Shown here: piece by piece, positions 8,653 to 16,284 of the stretch | How the letters are laid out: the number at the start of each line of letters is the position of its first letter | Numbering within the stretch: the first letter of the stretch is position 1 | NCBI GenBank assembly: GCA_934659425.1 | Contig: CAKUHU010000005.1 | Location: 1-64,000, forward strand | DNA length: 64,000 nucleotides | Source of the DNA: an uncultured Oscillospiraceae bacterium | GTDB lineage: Bacteria; Bacillota; Clostridia; Oscillospirales; Oscillospiraceae | Reading direction: 5' to 3' | Translations under genes and position numbers: made by a program | The notes under the pieces: model-generated | The model's input: only the letters and a program-made list of their open reading frames with translations | Databases searched by the model: none | What the model was told of the DNA's origin: nothing

Positions 8653-9074
8653 CCTTCCTCCCCCCCGGTGATGGCAACGACCCTGTCCCGGTCGGTCTCT
8701 CCCCGCCGGATGTCCACCCGGATCGCGTCCGTCAGCGCATCGGAGACCTTTTCGCTCCACTCCACAGCGCATACGCCGCCCCGGCCCAGGTAATCCTCCC
8801 ATCCGATATCAAACAGCTCGTCAGAGCTCTCCAGCCGGTACATGTCGAAATGGAACAGCGGCAGGCGCCCGCCCTCATATTCATTGACAATATTGAAGGT
8901 GGGGCTGGTGACCTGCTCTGAGATCCCCAAGCCCCGGGCCAGTCCCCGAGTAAAGGCGGTCTTCCCCGCCCCCAGATCACCGGTAAAGGCAATCACCGTA
9001 CCGGGTGCCAGCGTCCTGGCCAAGGCCTCTCCCAAGGCCTCCGTCTCCATTTCACTGGCTGTGCAGTATTCCAT
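8649..9074 (-). CDS. tsaE: tRNA t6A ATPase TsaE
   Basis: P-loop ATPase that drives the TsaBD complex; 141 residues. The Walker A motif is GDLGAGKTAF (32-41), and SPTFNIVNEY and FHFDMYRL follow as in the family. ATG 9074 is preceded by GGGGGTGAAG. It starts the minus-strand tsaE-tsaB-upp unit, with an extended -10 promoter at 9119-9127 on the minus strand. Confidence 0.93.
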   Translation of the reverse strand: MEYCTASEMETEALGEALARTLAPGTVIAFTGDLGAGKTAFTRGLARGLGISEQVTSPTFNIVNEYEGGRLPLFHFDMYRLESSDELFDIGWEDYLGRGGVCAVEWSEKVSDALTDAIRVDIRRGETDRDRVVAITGGEEG

Positions 9075-9118
9075 CTCTTCACCCCCAATTTGTGATGTTT
9101 TCTTAAATTCGCTGATAT

Positions 9119-9150
9119 AGTATAGCATAAATGGCAAGGAAATGGTATAC
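9119..9150. promoter_or_regulatory. Divergent extended -10 promoters for tsaE and the SEDS gene
   Basis: On the minus strand TGC-TATACT (9119-9127) and on the plus strand TGG-TATACT (9142-9150) form two outward-facing extended -10 elements with poor -35 boxes. They would drive tsaE and the SEDS gene respectively. Confidence 0.5.
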
Positions 9151-9193
9151 TGTTCTTGTATAAATTTCGATTGAAGGAAGGGGGGCGCAGGCC

Positions 9194-10375
9194 CTGTCCT
9201 GGTTTACCGACTCCCTCCGGGACTTTTGGCTTCGGGGGGACAAGCTTCTGCTGGCATTGTGTCTGGCAGCCAGCGGGTATGGTCTCTTTCTCATCTTTTC
9301 CGCCACCCGCTGGAACGATGACAACCGGAGCATCATCGTCCAGAGCTTAGGAATCTTTTTGGGCGTGGTGGTCTATATCGCCCTGTCCTGTGTGGATTTG
9401 GAACTGTTTGTGGAGAAAAGCTGGAAATGGCTCCTTGTCTTCAACTTAGGGTTTAATCTGCTGGTGCGCACCCCCCTCGGCGTCATGCACGGGGGCAATT
9501 TGAGCTGGATCCGCTTCCCCGGTCTCCCCTTGGATATCCAACCCGCCGAAGTCACCAAGCTCACTTTTATCCTCCTGCTGGCCTGGCAGTGTGCCAAGCT
9601 TCAGGAGAAAGATATCAGCCGGCCCTCCTCTGTCTTTCAGATCGTGGCTCACACCGGCTTGATGGCGGGCCTAATCGCAGTGGTTTCCGGCGACTTCGGC
9701 ATGGCGCTGGTATACCTCTTTCTCTTTGTGGTATTGGCTTGGACATCAGGGGTCAACTTGCGCTGGTTTTTCTTGGCAGCGGTCATCTGTGTCGTCGGCG
9801 CGGTCCTCATCTGGCCCCATATCAGCTCCCAGTATTTCGCCCGGCGCATCACCGTGGTCATAGACCACATTCTGGGAAATGAGGATACCCTCTACAACCA
9901 GACCCAGGGGGATGGCTGGCAGCAGACAAGGTCCATCCTGGCCATTGGCTCCGGGAGGCTCACCGGCCAGGGATATTTGAAGGGGACTCAGACCCAGAGC
10001 CCCTATGAAAGCTCCCTCAACGCCCGGAGCACCGACGAAATATTTGCCGTCTGCGGGGAAGAACTGGGAATGCTGGGCTGCCTCGTGGTCATCCTCCTGC
10101 TGTCCGCCATCATCGCCCGGTGCGTGTGGGTCGCCCGGCGGGCCCCCAGCCCCACGACCGCCCTCATCGCCATGGGCTATGCTGGGATGCTCTTTTTCCA
10201 AAGTGCGCTCAACATCGGGATGTGCCTCTATGTTCTCCCTATCGTGGGCCTGACCCTCCCCTTTTTCAGCTACGGCGGCAGCTCCATTATCACCATGTAC
10301 GCTGCTATGGGCGTGGTCTCCTCCGTCAAGACCCGGTCCCTCCCCAGCTGGCTCAAGGACCGAAGCCAGCTCTGA
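9194..10375 (+). CDS. FtsW/RodA/SpoVE-family (SEDS) glycan polymerase
   Basis: Multi-pass membrane protein that polymerises peptidoglycan glycan strands with a partner penicillin-binding protein. About ten hydrophobic segments, an extracellular loop with the catalytic Asp region (ARSTDEIFAVCGEELG) and the C-terminal PFFSYGGSS signature are visible. In frame there is no ATG: CTG at 9194 lies eight bases after GGAAGGGGGG and gives the full first membrane segment (393 residues); TTG at 9257 would remove part of it. No PBP gene adjoins, so elongation, division or sporulation role is undecided. Confidence 0.82.
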   Translation: MSWFTDSLRDFWLRGDKLLLALCLAASGYGLFLIFSATRWNDDNRSIIVQSLGIFLGVVVYIALSCVDLELFVEKSWKWLLVFNLGFNLLVRTPLGVMHGGNLSWIRFPGLPLDIQPAEVTKLTFILLLAWQCAKLQEKDISRPSSVFQIVAHTGLMAGLIAVVSGDFGMALVYLFLFVVLAWTSGVNLRWFFLAAVICVVGAVLIWPHISSQYFARRITVVIDHILGNEDTLYNQTQGDGWQQTRSILAIGSGRLTGQGYLKGTQTQSPYESSLNARSTDEIFAVCGEELGMLGCLVVILLLSAIIARCVWVARRAPSPTTALIAMGYAGMLFFQSALNIGMCLYVLPIVGLTLPFFSYGGSSIITMYAAMGVVSSVKTRSLPSWLKDRSQL

Positions 10376-10496
10376 CGCGGCACGCGGGGTGGACGTTCAT
10401 GCAGCGCCCTCCCCACACCAAAAGCCGTCTATGGCCATTGGATAAACGTCAAATTTTTCTTGGAAAAGCCCTTGGCGATTTTGTTCAAATTTCCCG

Positions 10497-10524
10497 TTGC
10501 CCCCGGCGAAAAAACAGCTATAAT
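10497..10524 (+). promoter_or_regulatory. Promoter of the MATE leader
   Basis: TTGCCC (10497-10502) and a perfect TATAAT (10519-10524) with a 16-base spacer. Transcription would begin near 10531, placing two terminators between the start site and the gene. Confidence 0.65.
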
Positions 10525-10532
10525 AAGTGTAC

Positions 10533-10589
10533 AGCGTGTGGCATAACTGCGTAAATCCAGTTGTTTGCCACACGCTCTTTTTATTTTTT
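10533..10589 (+). promoter_or_regulatory. First leader hairpin/terminator of the MATE gene (riboswitch candidate)
   Basis: AGCGTGTGGCA (10533-10543) pairs with TGCCACACGCT (10566-10576); an inner AACTG/CAGTT stem leaves the loop CGTAAATC; a long T-rich run follows. As an intrinsic terminator immediately after the start site it would silence the gene unless another fold forms. A MATE gene behind two terminators recalls the guanidine-IV (mepA) class, but I could not match that consensus. Confidence 0.6.
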
Positions 10590-10595
10590 CAGGGA

Positions 10596-10628
10596 GAGTA
10601 TGCGGCAAAAAGCCGCATGCTCTTTTTT
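10596..10628 (+). terminator. Second leader terminator of the MATE gene
   Basis: GAGTATGCGGC pairs with GCCGCATGCTC around a 5-base loop (AAAAA), then six T. It ends six bases before the AAGGAGG ribosome site of the MATE gene. Confidence 0.75.
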
Positions 10629-10648
10629 GCAAGAAGGAGGAAACCCCC

Positions 10649-12078
10649 ATGGATCAAACGTCAAACGCTTTTCTGGAAAACGAACCGATCGGAAAGCTGA
10701 TGCAGAAATATGCCATTCCCTGCACCATCTCTCTTTTGGTTGCCGCCCTCTACAATATCGTGGACCAGATTTTTATTGCCAATGCCAGCTATTTGGGCTC
10801 CTACGGCAACGCCGCCAATACCGTCGTCTTCCCGCTGACTGTGGTGGCTCTGGCCATCGCGGTCATGATCGGCGACGGCTGCTGCGCCTATGTCAGCATA
10901 TGCCTGGGTGCCAACCGGAAGGAGGATGCTCACAAGAGCATCGGCAGCTCCATCCTATTGTGCATTGTCGCCAGTTTGATCGTCACCGCCGTCTATCTGA
11001 TCTTCCAAGAACCCATTTTGACCGTCTTCGGCGGCCGGGTCAACGAAGGGACTTTGAAAACGCCAAAGAATACTTCTTCTGGATCACCTTGGGCCTCCCC
11101 TTCTATATGTTCGGCCAGGCTCTCAACCCCATCATCCGCTCTGACGGCAGCCCAAAATTCGCCATGGCCGCCACCCTGGCCGGAGCCCTTTTCAATATCA
11201 TCTTTGACCCCATTTTCATCTTCCTGTTCCAGTGGGGCATGATGGGGGCCGCAGTCGCCACTATTTTAGGGCAAATCCTGACGGCCGTTTTGTCCATCTG
11301 GTATCTGTGCGGCCACATGAAGGCGATCCAGTTGAAGAAATACAGCTTTCGGATCTATCCAAGCCTTGCCAGGCGGTATCTTTCCCTCGGCATCACCAGC
11401 TTCCTGTCCCAGATCTCCTTGGTGGCAGCCATGGCCGCTATCAACAACATGCTCCAGGTCTACAGTTCTTCGGACCCCACCTTTGGACAGGCGGGACTTG
11501 CCCAGATCCCCATGGCCGTGGTGGGCATCGTCATGAAGTTTTTCCAGATCGTCATCTCCATCGCCGTGGGTACTGCCGCCGGTTGTATCCCTGTGGTGGG
11601 CTATAATATCGGCGCAGGGCGGAAGGACCGGGCAAAGGCGCTTTTCACCCGTCTTCTGGCCATAGAGGCCATCGTCGGCCTGGTATCCCTGCTGATTGTG
11701 GAGTTCTTCCCTCAACAGCTCATCGGTATTTTCGGCGCCAAAAATGAGAGCCCCTATTATACCGAGTTTGCCGTCAAGAGCTTTCGGCTCTATCTTTGCA
11801 TGCTTCCTCTGGCCACTATCAACAAGGGTACCTTCATCTATCTGCAGTCCTTGGGAAAGGCCCTGTCCTCCACCATCATCTCCCTCATCCGGGAAGTCGT
11901 ATTCGGTGTGGGCTTTGCCCTGCTGCTACCTGTATTCTTCGGCTTAGACGGTGTATTATACTCCATGCCCATCTCTGACGCCTTGACCTTCCTCATTGCC
12001 GCTGTCATCATCTGCCGCACATACAAGGAATTGAGCGCCAAGCAAAATTTAAACGCACCAAAGGGGGAGCTCGCTTGA
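10649..12078 (+). pseudogene. MATE-family multidrug efflux transporter, single-base frameshift
   Basis: Drug/sodium antiporter of the MepA type, about 476 residues if restored, with twelve hydrophobic segments. ATG 10649 follows AAGGAGG by nine bases. The first 135 codons read normally (N-terminus MDQTSNAF, then YNIVDQIF) until about 11053; from there the homologous sequence FENAKEYFFWITLG continues in another frame to 12078. One T missing from an ACTTTGAAAA stretch explains it. Both parts are otherwise intact, so a recent mutation or a sequencing error is likely. Control is by the two-terminator leader. Confidence 0.85.
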
Positions 12079-12287
12079 GCCACCGTATCATCACTATCAG
12101 CCGGGAGTTTGGCAGCAGAGGGCGGACCACCGGCAGGGAGCCGGCTGCCAGGCTGAATATCCCCCGTTATGGCCAGGAGCTCATCGAAAAGATCGCGGAA
12201 GAGAGCGGCTTTTCCAAAGAATATATGATCCAGCGGGGCGAGGACTCCCCTCACACCAGCTGGCTTGCCAGCACCTTTTCTTCCTGA
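12075..12287 (+). pseudogene. Cytidylate kinase-like protein, N-terminal stump
   Basis: A TTG start at 12075, overlapping the MATE stop, opens a 70-residue frame. IITISREFGSRG, LNIPRYGQELIEKIAEESGFSKEY and QRGED match the N-terminus of the cytidylate-kinase-like (AAA) family, normally about 200 residues. The stop comes right after RGEDSPHTSW plus a few unrelated residues, so two thirds of the protein are missing. The glycine-rich loop retains GSRGRTTGRE. Probably a 3' deletion. Confidence 0.7.
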
Positions 12288-12413
12288 GATTTTCAGGGCC
12301 ATTCCCCGCAAGATAAACTGCGGGGCGTACAGCGGGTATCAAGACCTGGGTCAGCATCCCCGCACAGCTCTATTAAAAAATATTTTCCCCCAAAATCTCT
12401 CTTTGATAGGAAT
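12288..12413 (+). other. Non-coding segment with alternative GC-rich pairings
   Basis: CCCCGC near 12306 can pair with GCGGGG near 12323, and the same GCGGGG can instead pair with CCCCGC near 12357. Such mutually exclusive stems are typical of switching leaders, but no known riboswitch was recognised. It precedes the SLH gene and may belong to its leader. Confidence 0.3.
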
Positions 12414-12485
12414 AACCTCCTTGTGCCCGGCGAAGAATACCAATACCCTAAATTGGTTTCTCACCGATACAAGGAGGTTTTTTCA
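12414..12485 (+). promoter_or_regulatory. Inverted repeat that encloses the SLH-gene ribosome site
   Basis: AACCTCCTTGT (12414-12424) and ACAAGGAGGTT (12469-12479) are perfect 11-base complements; the second contains the AAGGAGG site of the TTG start at 12486. An inner ACCAAT/ATTGGT stem (about 12439-12456) lies in the loop, and six T follow. Folding would hide the ribosome site, and also looks like a terminator. This suggests control by refolding. Confidence 0.65.
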
Positions 12486-13790
12486 TTGAAAAATCGTCTC
12501 TGCCGCCGTACCATGGCACTTCTTACCGCCTGTGCGTTATCCGTTACCCTCTTTTCTCTCTCCCCCGCCTTCGCCGCTTTTTTCAGCGGCGGCGCGGAGG
12601 AGCCCGCCAGTGTGGCGGCCTTTTCTAAGAATGGGCTCGCTACAGGCGCCATCTCCTTCTCCCCAGAGGACTTCCAAGTCTCCGGCAGCACCAGCTTGTC
12701 CTCCATTGTCCTCACCTCCCTCCCTGACCCCGCCGCCGGTCTCCTCACCATCGGAAATCAAGCTGTCCCGGAGGGGAGCGAGATCTCCATGAGCGCTGTC
12801 AGCGGGCTCCAGTTCAGCCCTCTGGCCACTCCCATGCTGTCGGCCACCAGCTTTACCTTTACTCCCGTCTTTGAAAACGGCCTCATGGGAGAGGATGTCA
12901 CGGTGGGGCTTTTCCTCCTCTCCAGCACCAACAGTGCTCCAGTAGCGGAAGATCTCTCGCTGTGCACCTATAAAAATGTGGAGGTCTGCGGCACCTTTTC
13001 CGCTGTAGACCCGGAGGGAGACCTCCTGACCTTCCAGCTCGTCAGCAAACCCGCTCGCGGCTCTGTGACACAGGCAGAGGACGGCTCGGCCAAATTTGTC
13101 TACACCCCCTATGAGAACAAGACCGGCAAAGACGCCTTCACCTATGCGGCGGTGGATGCCGTGGGCAACACCTCCGCTCCTGCCACCGTATCCATTCAAA
13201 TCGAGAAGCAAAAAACCAAGGTAACTTACTCCGACATGACCGGCGTGGAGGGACACCGGGAGGCAGTCCGTCTGGCGGAGTCCGGCCTGCTGGTGGGGGA
13301 ACAGATGGGAGATCAATATTTCTTCCATCCTGAGGAGGTCATAAGCCGTGTTCAGTTCACCGCTCTGGCTATGGCCGTCGCCGGTATTGACGCCATGGAC
13401 GGCATTACCACGACCGGCTTTTCTGACGACGAGTCCATGGCCTCTTGGACTAAGCCCTATGTCTCCGCCGCCCTGTACTCAGGGATCATCCAAGGCACGT
13501 TAAACGACAGCGGACAGGCCGTTTTCCAGGCTGACAGCCCCATCACCGCTGCCGAAGCCGCCGTGGTATTGAATCGCACCCTCAATGTCACCGACGTGGC
13601 CGACACCTTCTCCTCTGATGTCCCCGCCTGGTGCAGCCAGGCAGTGGCCAACCTGGACAGCTGCGGGGCACTGCCCGCCTCTGCTGTCCTGTCCGAGCCC
13701 TTGACCCGTGCCCAGGCCGCCATCATGCTGGATCGCGGACTGGATGTGATGGATAACCGCAATACTGGCGGCTGGTTCCAGTGGGGATGA
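12486..13790 (+). CDS. Secreted surface protein with cadherin-like repeat and SLH domains
   Basis: A 434-residue exported protein. Residues 1-30 form a signal peptide (KNRLCRR, a hydrophobic stretch ending SPAFA). A middle beta-sandwich region (about 150-260) has DPEGDLLTFQL and YTPYENKTGKDAFTY, typical of Ig/cadherin-like Big_9-type domains. About 265-430 carries S-layer homology repeats (YSDMTGVEGHREAV, FHPEEVISRVQF, WTKPYVSAALYSGII, DSPITAAEAAVVL), which bind wall polymers. The start is TTG with AAGGAGG eight bases before it, inside an inverted repeat. Ligand unknown. Confidence 0.85.
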   Translation: MKNRLCRRTMALLTACALSVTLFSLSPAFAAFFSGGAEEPASVAAFSKNGLATGAISFSPEDFQVSGSTSLSSIVLTSLPDPAAGLLTIGNQAVPEGSEISMSAVSGLQFSPLATPMLSATSFTFTPVFENGLMGEDVTVGLFLLSSTNSAPVAEDLSLCTYKNVEVCGTFSAVDPEGDLLTFQLVSKPARGSVTQAEDGSAKFVYTPYENKTGKDAFTYAAVDAVGNTSAPATVSIQIEKQKTKVTYSDMTGVEGHREAVRLAESGLLVGEQMGDQYFFHPEEVISRVQFTALAMAVAGIDAMDGITTTGFSDDESMASWTKPYVSAALYSGIIQGTLNDSGQAVFQADSPITAAEAAVVLNRTLNVTDVADTFSSDVPAWCSQAVANLDSCGALPASAVLSEPLTRAQAAIMLDRGLDVMDNRNTGGWFQWG

Positions 13791-13816
13791 ATCCCCTCAC
13801 CGCTCAAAGCGAAGGA

Positions 13817-13841
13817 CCCGCAGGCTTTCACGCCTGCGGGC
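13817..13841 (+). terminator. GC-rich hairpin after the SLH gene
   Basis: CCCGCAGGC and GCCTGCGGG flank a short loop between the convergent SLH and copper-amine-oxidase-domain genes. The T run is poor, so it is a weak or bidirectional terminator. Confidence 0.45.
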
Positions 13842-13881
13842 CCTTCCCACCATTCCATCCACATCCGTTTTATTCTGCACT

Positions 13882-14454
13882 TCAGCCCCGATCCATTTCA
13901 CACAGGCTGGGTGCCACGGTGATTGTCGTTCCCGCCGCTGTGACGTCATTCAAAAATTCTTTGAAGAACTCCGCCGGCACATAAGTGCAGCCATCATAGA
14001 CGGCCGTCTTTTCACCGTTTTCGATCTCGCGGCTCATGTCGATGATCTGAAGCTTCCCTTTAAAAACCACCCTTTCTGTCCCATCCCACAGCGTGGCCTT
14101 CTGCACATAGGCATCTTCCACGGTAATCGCTCCGGTCTCCGCATCCCAGCTTACCTGATATCCCAGTGCCTCCGCTGTCCTGCGCAGGGGGACCATGACA
14201 GAGTTTCCCACCTCATAGGGGGCTTGGGGCAGATCACTCAGATCCAACCCCTTCCCTCCCGCAATGATTGTGTAAGCCGGTGCCACCTTCGCCAAGCCCT
14301 CTCCTGACGCATAAGCTGGAATGCGCAAAGAAATGAGGGTGGCCGCCGCAAGAATACCAGTCCAAAATCTTTTTATTCTACACACGCTCCAATCAAATGA
14401 TTTCGTAAACTTACTTTCACCCGTATAGACGATGGAGGTGTTAAATTGTTCCAA
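13882..14454 (-). CDS. Exported protein with a copper-amine-oxidase N-terminal-like domain
   Basis: About 190 residues. A signal peptide (CRIKRFWTGILAAAT to PAYA) begins at residue 24 of the longest frame, so the true start may be the GTG at 14385 rather than the TTG at 14454; neither has a good ribosome site. The mature part contains VMVPLRRTAEALGYQVSWD and TYVPAEFFKEFL, the two halves of the Cu_amine_oxidN1 stalk domain found on clostridial surface proteins. It has no amine oxidase catalytic part and probably serves as a surface module. A structured leader lies upstream. Confidence 0.75.
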   Translation of the reverse strand: MEQFNTSIVYTGESKFTKSFDWSVCRIKRFWTGILAAATLISLRIPAYASGEGLAKVAPAYTIIAGGKGLDLSDLPQAPYEVGNSVMVPLRRTAEALGYQVSWDAETGAITVEDAYVQKATLWDGTERVVFKGKLQIIDMSREIENGEKTAVYDGCTYVPAEFFKEFLNDVTAAGTTITVAPSLCEMDRG

Positions 14455-14610
14455 GCGTTTTCATATGGAAACTCACATTTTCCCGCTTGTCTCCGGGCAA
14501 AAAGGACAAGCATCACCACTTTAGCCGTGGGCTTTCCACGAAATCGCCGGCATTTCCCCCGCAAAAAAAGATTGCGGGAATGCTCGTGGCAGTACATTGA
14601 CAAAAGCAAT
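14455..14610 (-). promoter_or_regulatory. Structured 5' leader of the copper-amine-oxidase-domain gene (riboswitch candidate)
   Basis: On the minus strand three stems follow each other: CCACGA/TCGTGG (14584-14589 with 14536-14541) enclosing a long GCATTCCCGC-type stem, then CCAC/GTGG around GGCTAAA, then GCTTGTC/GACAAGC (14481-14507). The piece AAAGCCCACGGCTAAAG resembles the conserved core of the c-di-GMP-I (GEMM) class, which often controls surface proteins, but the 5' half of that consensus was not found. It is therefore an unassigned leader. Confidence 0.45.
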
Positions 14611-14777
14611 TCCGTATGTCATAATGATGGCAAGTTAGCATCAGCTTACTCCATTTCTGCATACTGATTTCCCGTGATCGTTGGTTTTTACCAACTACCT
14701 ATAGATCGGATGGTACCCTCATATTTTTTCCCGATTGAGGTGACATGTCCAAATTTATTGTAATAGGATGTGAGAAT

Positions 14778-14921
14778 ATGTACGATACACTACATCTGCT
14801 GATAGAAACTTGGCCCGCTCTCCTTGTGGCATTGATCATAATCGTGCTTTGTACCGTGTGTAAATCCAAACTGAAACAGTTTGCGAGGAAAGCGGCGAAA
14901 AGAAAAGCAGATGGTCATTAA
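14778..14921 (+). CDS. Unannotated 47-residue single-pass membrane peptide
   Basis: ATG at 14778 follows AGGATGTGAG and opens 47 codons. The peptide has an N-terminal MYDTLHLLIE, one strongly hydrophobic segment (about 13-26, PALLVALIIIVLCT) and a very basic tail (KSKLKQFARKAAKRK). A TTGAGG / TTGTAA-type promoter and a strong terminator at 14959 frame it as an independent transcript. The layout recalls membrane-active peptides such as type I toxins or small regulatory membrane proteins, but no family was recognised and no antisense antitoxin RNA is proven. Confidence 0.6.
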   Translation: MYDTLHLLIETWPALLVALIIIVLCTVCKSKLKQFARKAAKRKADGH

Positions 14922-14958
14922 AAACAAATAAATGGTCTTCCATATGGATTTACAGCAA

Positions 14959-14990
14959 GAGCGGGTGCCTCTCTGAGGCACCCGCTCTTT
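14959..14990 (+). terminator. Terminator of the small membrane ORF
   Basis: A 13-bp perfect stem (GAGCGGGTGCCTC with its complement) and a 3-base loop, followed by TTT. It closes the transcript of the 47-residue peptide and faces the rplT operon end. Confidence 0.8.
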
Positions 14991-15036
14991 GACATCCCGG
15001 TCCAAGACACTCCCCAACGGCGGTATCCCGTCTGCA

Positions 15037-15075
15037 GAAAAAAAGAGACAGACGCCCAAGCGTCTGTCTCTTTTT
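15037..15075 (-). terminator. Terminator of the infC-rpmI-rplT operon
   Basis: AAAAAGAGACAGACG and its complement flank a small loop, with T runs on both strands, directly after the rplT stop. It can also stop plus-strand transcription. Confidence 0.85.
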
Positions 15076-15082
15076 CATCAAA

Positions 15083-15439
15083 TCAGGCCAGCTTGCTCTT
15101 TGCCAGCTCCACCAACTGGGTAAAGGCGGCCTTGTCATTGACGGCCATCTCAGCCAGCATCTTGCGGTTAATCACCACGCCCGCCTTCTTCAGTCCGTTG
15201 ATGAAGGTGGAATAGTTCATCCCATTCATCTTGCACCCGGCAGAGATGCGGGTGATCCAGAGGGAGCGGAAATCGCGCTTCTTCAGCCGACGGCCGATAT
15301 AGGCGTACTTCAGGGACTTCATGACCTGCTCATTGGCCATCTTAAAGTGCTTAGACTTGGCGCCCCAATATCCCTTGGCCAACTTCAGGACCTTATTCCT
15401 TCTCTTGCGCGTCATCATCGCGCCTTTCACTCTTGCCAT
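15083..15439 (-). CDS. rplT: Ribosomal protein bL20
   Basis: 118 residues, standard length, binding 23S rRNA early in large-subunit assembly. The basic N-terminus [16 protein letters not shown] and the [22 protein letters not shown] segment are diagnostic. It is the last gene of the operon infC-rpmI-rplT. In Firmicutes L20 represses this operon through its leader, and the terminator-bearing leader seen upstream of infC fits. Confidence 0.98.
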   Translation of the reverse strand: MARVKGAMMTRKRRNKVLKLAKGYWGAKSKHFKMANEQVMKSLKYAYIGRRLKKRDFRSLWITRISAGCKMNGMNYSTFINGLKKAGVVINRKMLAEMAVNDKAAFTQLVELAKSKLA

Positions 15440-15476
15440 AGTATTTGAAACCTCCTATATTCGAGTAACAGTCAAA

Positions 15477-15680
15477 TTATTTGTAAGGGATCATACGCTT
15501 GATGGTATCTGCATTGGTCACATCGGCGTAAGCGCCCTTGCGGAGGCCTCTTTTCCGCTTGGTATCCTTACCGTGCCCATTGAGCAGGTGGGACTTATAG
15601 GCGTGGGCCCGCTTGACCTTGCCAGTCTTAGTCAGCTTGAATCTCTTCTTCGCCCCAGTATGGGTCTTCAGTTTAGGCAT
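15477..15680 (-). CDS. rpmI: Ribosomal protein bL35
   Basis: 67 residues, very basic, with MPKLKTHTGAKKRFKLT at the start and HLLNGHGKDTKRKRGLR in the middle, as in all bL35 proteins. ATG 15680 is preceded by AAAGGAGAAATCACC. It sits between infC and rplT with short gaps, the universal order of this operon. Confidence 0.98.
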   Translation of the reverse strand: MPKLKTHTGAKKRFKLTKTGKVKRAHAYKSHLLNGHGKDTKRKRGLRKGAYADVTNADTIKRMIPYK

Positions 15681-15711
15681 GGTGATTTCTCCTTTATCGT
15701 AATATCTTTGC

Positions 15712-16245
15712 TTACTTTTTTTGCTCCTTTGCCGCCTTGGCAGAGAGGAAAATGGACATGTGCCGTCCATCCAGTTTCGGCTCCTTGTCCATACTCGCCA
15801 CTTCAGCGCACTGCTCGGCAAATTTCAACAGCAGGTCCTTGCCGATCTCGGTATGGGCCATTTCCCGTCCCCGGAACCGCACAGTGACCTTCACCCGGTC
15901 CCCATCGGCCAGGAACTTCTGCGCATTGCGGAGCTTCACATTAAAGTCATTGATGTCAATTCCGGGAGACATACGGACTTCTTTGATCTCCACCACTCTC
16001 TGGTTCTTCTTTGCCTCTTTTTCCCGCTTGGTTTGCTCAAATTTGAACTTTCCGTAGTCCATCAGCTTGCACACCGGCGGGACCGCATTGGGCGAGATCT
16101 TGACCAGATCCAAATTGGCCTCTTCCGCCTTCTCCAAGGCTTCCCGGGCGGACATAATCCCCAACTGCTCACCGTCGGCAGAGACCAGGCGCACTTCCTT
16201 GTCCCGAATCTCCTCGTTGACTTGATGACCTTTGTTGCTGCTGAT
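15712..16245 (-). CDS. infC: Translation initiation factor IF-3, starting at ATC
   Basis: Binds the 30S subunit, prevents premature 50S joining and inspects the start codon. The frame VNEEIRDKEVRLVS to FLSAKAAKEQKK covers both domains (177 residues). The family N-terminus requires a start at about 16245, where no ATG, GTG or TTG exists in frame; instead ATC at 16243-16245 lies seven bases after GGAGGTG. IF-3 genes elsewhere also use rare AUU-type starts, which lets IF-3 repress itself. A longer reading to 16314 would run into the leader terminator. Confidence 0.93.
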   Translation of the reverse strand: MSSNKGHQVNEEIRDKEVRLVSADGEQLGIMSAREALEKAEEANLDLVKISPNAVPPVCKLMDYGKFKFEQTKREKEAKKNQRVVEIKEVRMSPGIDINDFNVKLRNAQKFLADGDRVKVTVRFRGREMAHTEIGKDLLLKFAEQCAEVASMDKEPKLDGRHMSIFLSAKAAKEQKK

Positions 16246-16284
16246 ACAAACGCACCTCCATTCAACACACAAAAACGCATCGCA

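Noticed and set aside
9156..9350. Possible frameshift at the start of the SEDS gene
   Set aside because: On recounting the G run at 9234-9239 the frame is continuous from CTG 9194; only the lack of a normal start codon remains odd.
14446..14667. Plus-strand 73-codon frame with GGAGGTG before a TTG
   Set aside because: It runs through the leader stems of the minus-strand gene, has a basic unstructured translation, and looks like a chance frame.
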